From CAYYNP01 sp964472545 (GTDB taxonomy: Bacteria > Planctomycetota > Planctomycetia > Pirellulales > Thermoguttaceae), in contig CAYYNP010000471.1 of NCBI GenBank assembly GCA_964472545.1, positions 1 to 5,187 on the forward strand: a stretch of DNA of 5,187 nt, written 5' to 3'. Positions 5,174 to 5,187 of this stretch are shown here, one piece after another. The notes beneath the pieces were generated by a model. The model did no database searches. It saw only the letters and a program-made list of their open reading frames with translations, and was not told the origin of the DNA. The position numbers and the translations under genes are program-made. Within the stretch, counting starts at the first letter, position 1; each line of letters opens with the position of its first letter.

Positions 5174-5187
5174 GAGTGCCAAAAAGG

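Noticed and set aside
5142..5187. Possible intrinsic terminator after the kinase-like gene
   Set aside because: The hairpin GGGC-GGC-GCCC is followed by AAGACGAG, not T residues, on the plus strand, and no T-run follows on the minus strand.
5176..5187. The edge sequence GTGCCAAAAAGG as the start of a dispersed planctomycete repeat
   Set aside because: It reminded me of repeats seen near other planctomycete genes, but twelve bases at a truncated edge are too few to support a call.

Overview
The window looks like ordinary chromosome from a GC-rich member of the Planctomycetes (probably a Pirellulales-type relative). This is an inference from four things together: two PEP-CTERM surface proteins, a RhaT-type sugar permease, a cytidylate-kinase-like protein with a planctomycete-style N-terminal extension, and a long palindromic repeat of a type I associate with these genomes. 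No rRNA, tRNA, CRISPR array, transposase or phage gene is visible.

Layout. Positions 1-331 carry no gene I can assign, although one frame is open from the left edge to an ATGA overlap with the first gene. A secreted single-domain rhodanese follows (332-826, +). It converges on a RhaT-family permease (921-2015, -) across a 94-bp gap with no clear terminator. Between the permease start and the next gene lies a 692-bp divergent intergenic region. It holds a 79-bp imperfect palindrome with 33-nt arms (2203-2281) and otherwise no recognisable gene. Two PEP-CTERM proteins follow in tandem (2708-3355 and 3395-4234, +), 39 bp apart and probably cotranscribed. The last gene, after its own likely promoter, is a cytidylate-kinase-like P-loop protein (4393-5103, +). 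The final 84 bases hold only small inverted repeats.

How the genes relate. Only the two PEP-CTERM genes look like a functional unit. Both products should be exported, then handled by an exosortase encoded elsewhere. They share nearly matching leader and anchor ends around unrelated central domains, which suggests cassette-like duplication. The permease has no sugar-catabolic neighbours here, and the rhodanese and kinase-like genes appear to be independent. I see no convincing new multi-gene system. The best leads are the palindromic repeat and the PEP-CTERM pair, including an apparently orphan ribosome binding site behind the second gene.
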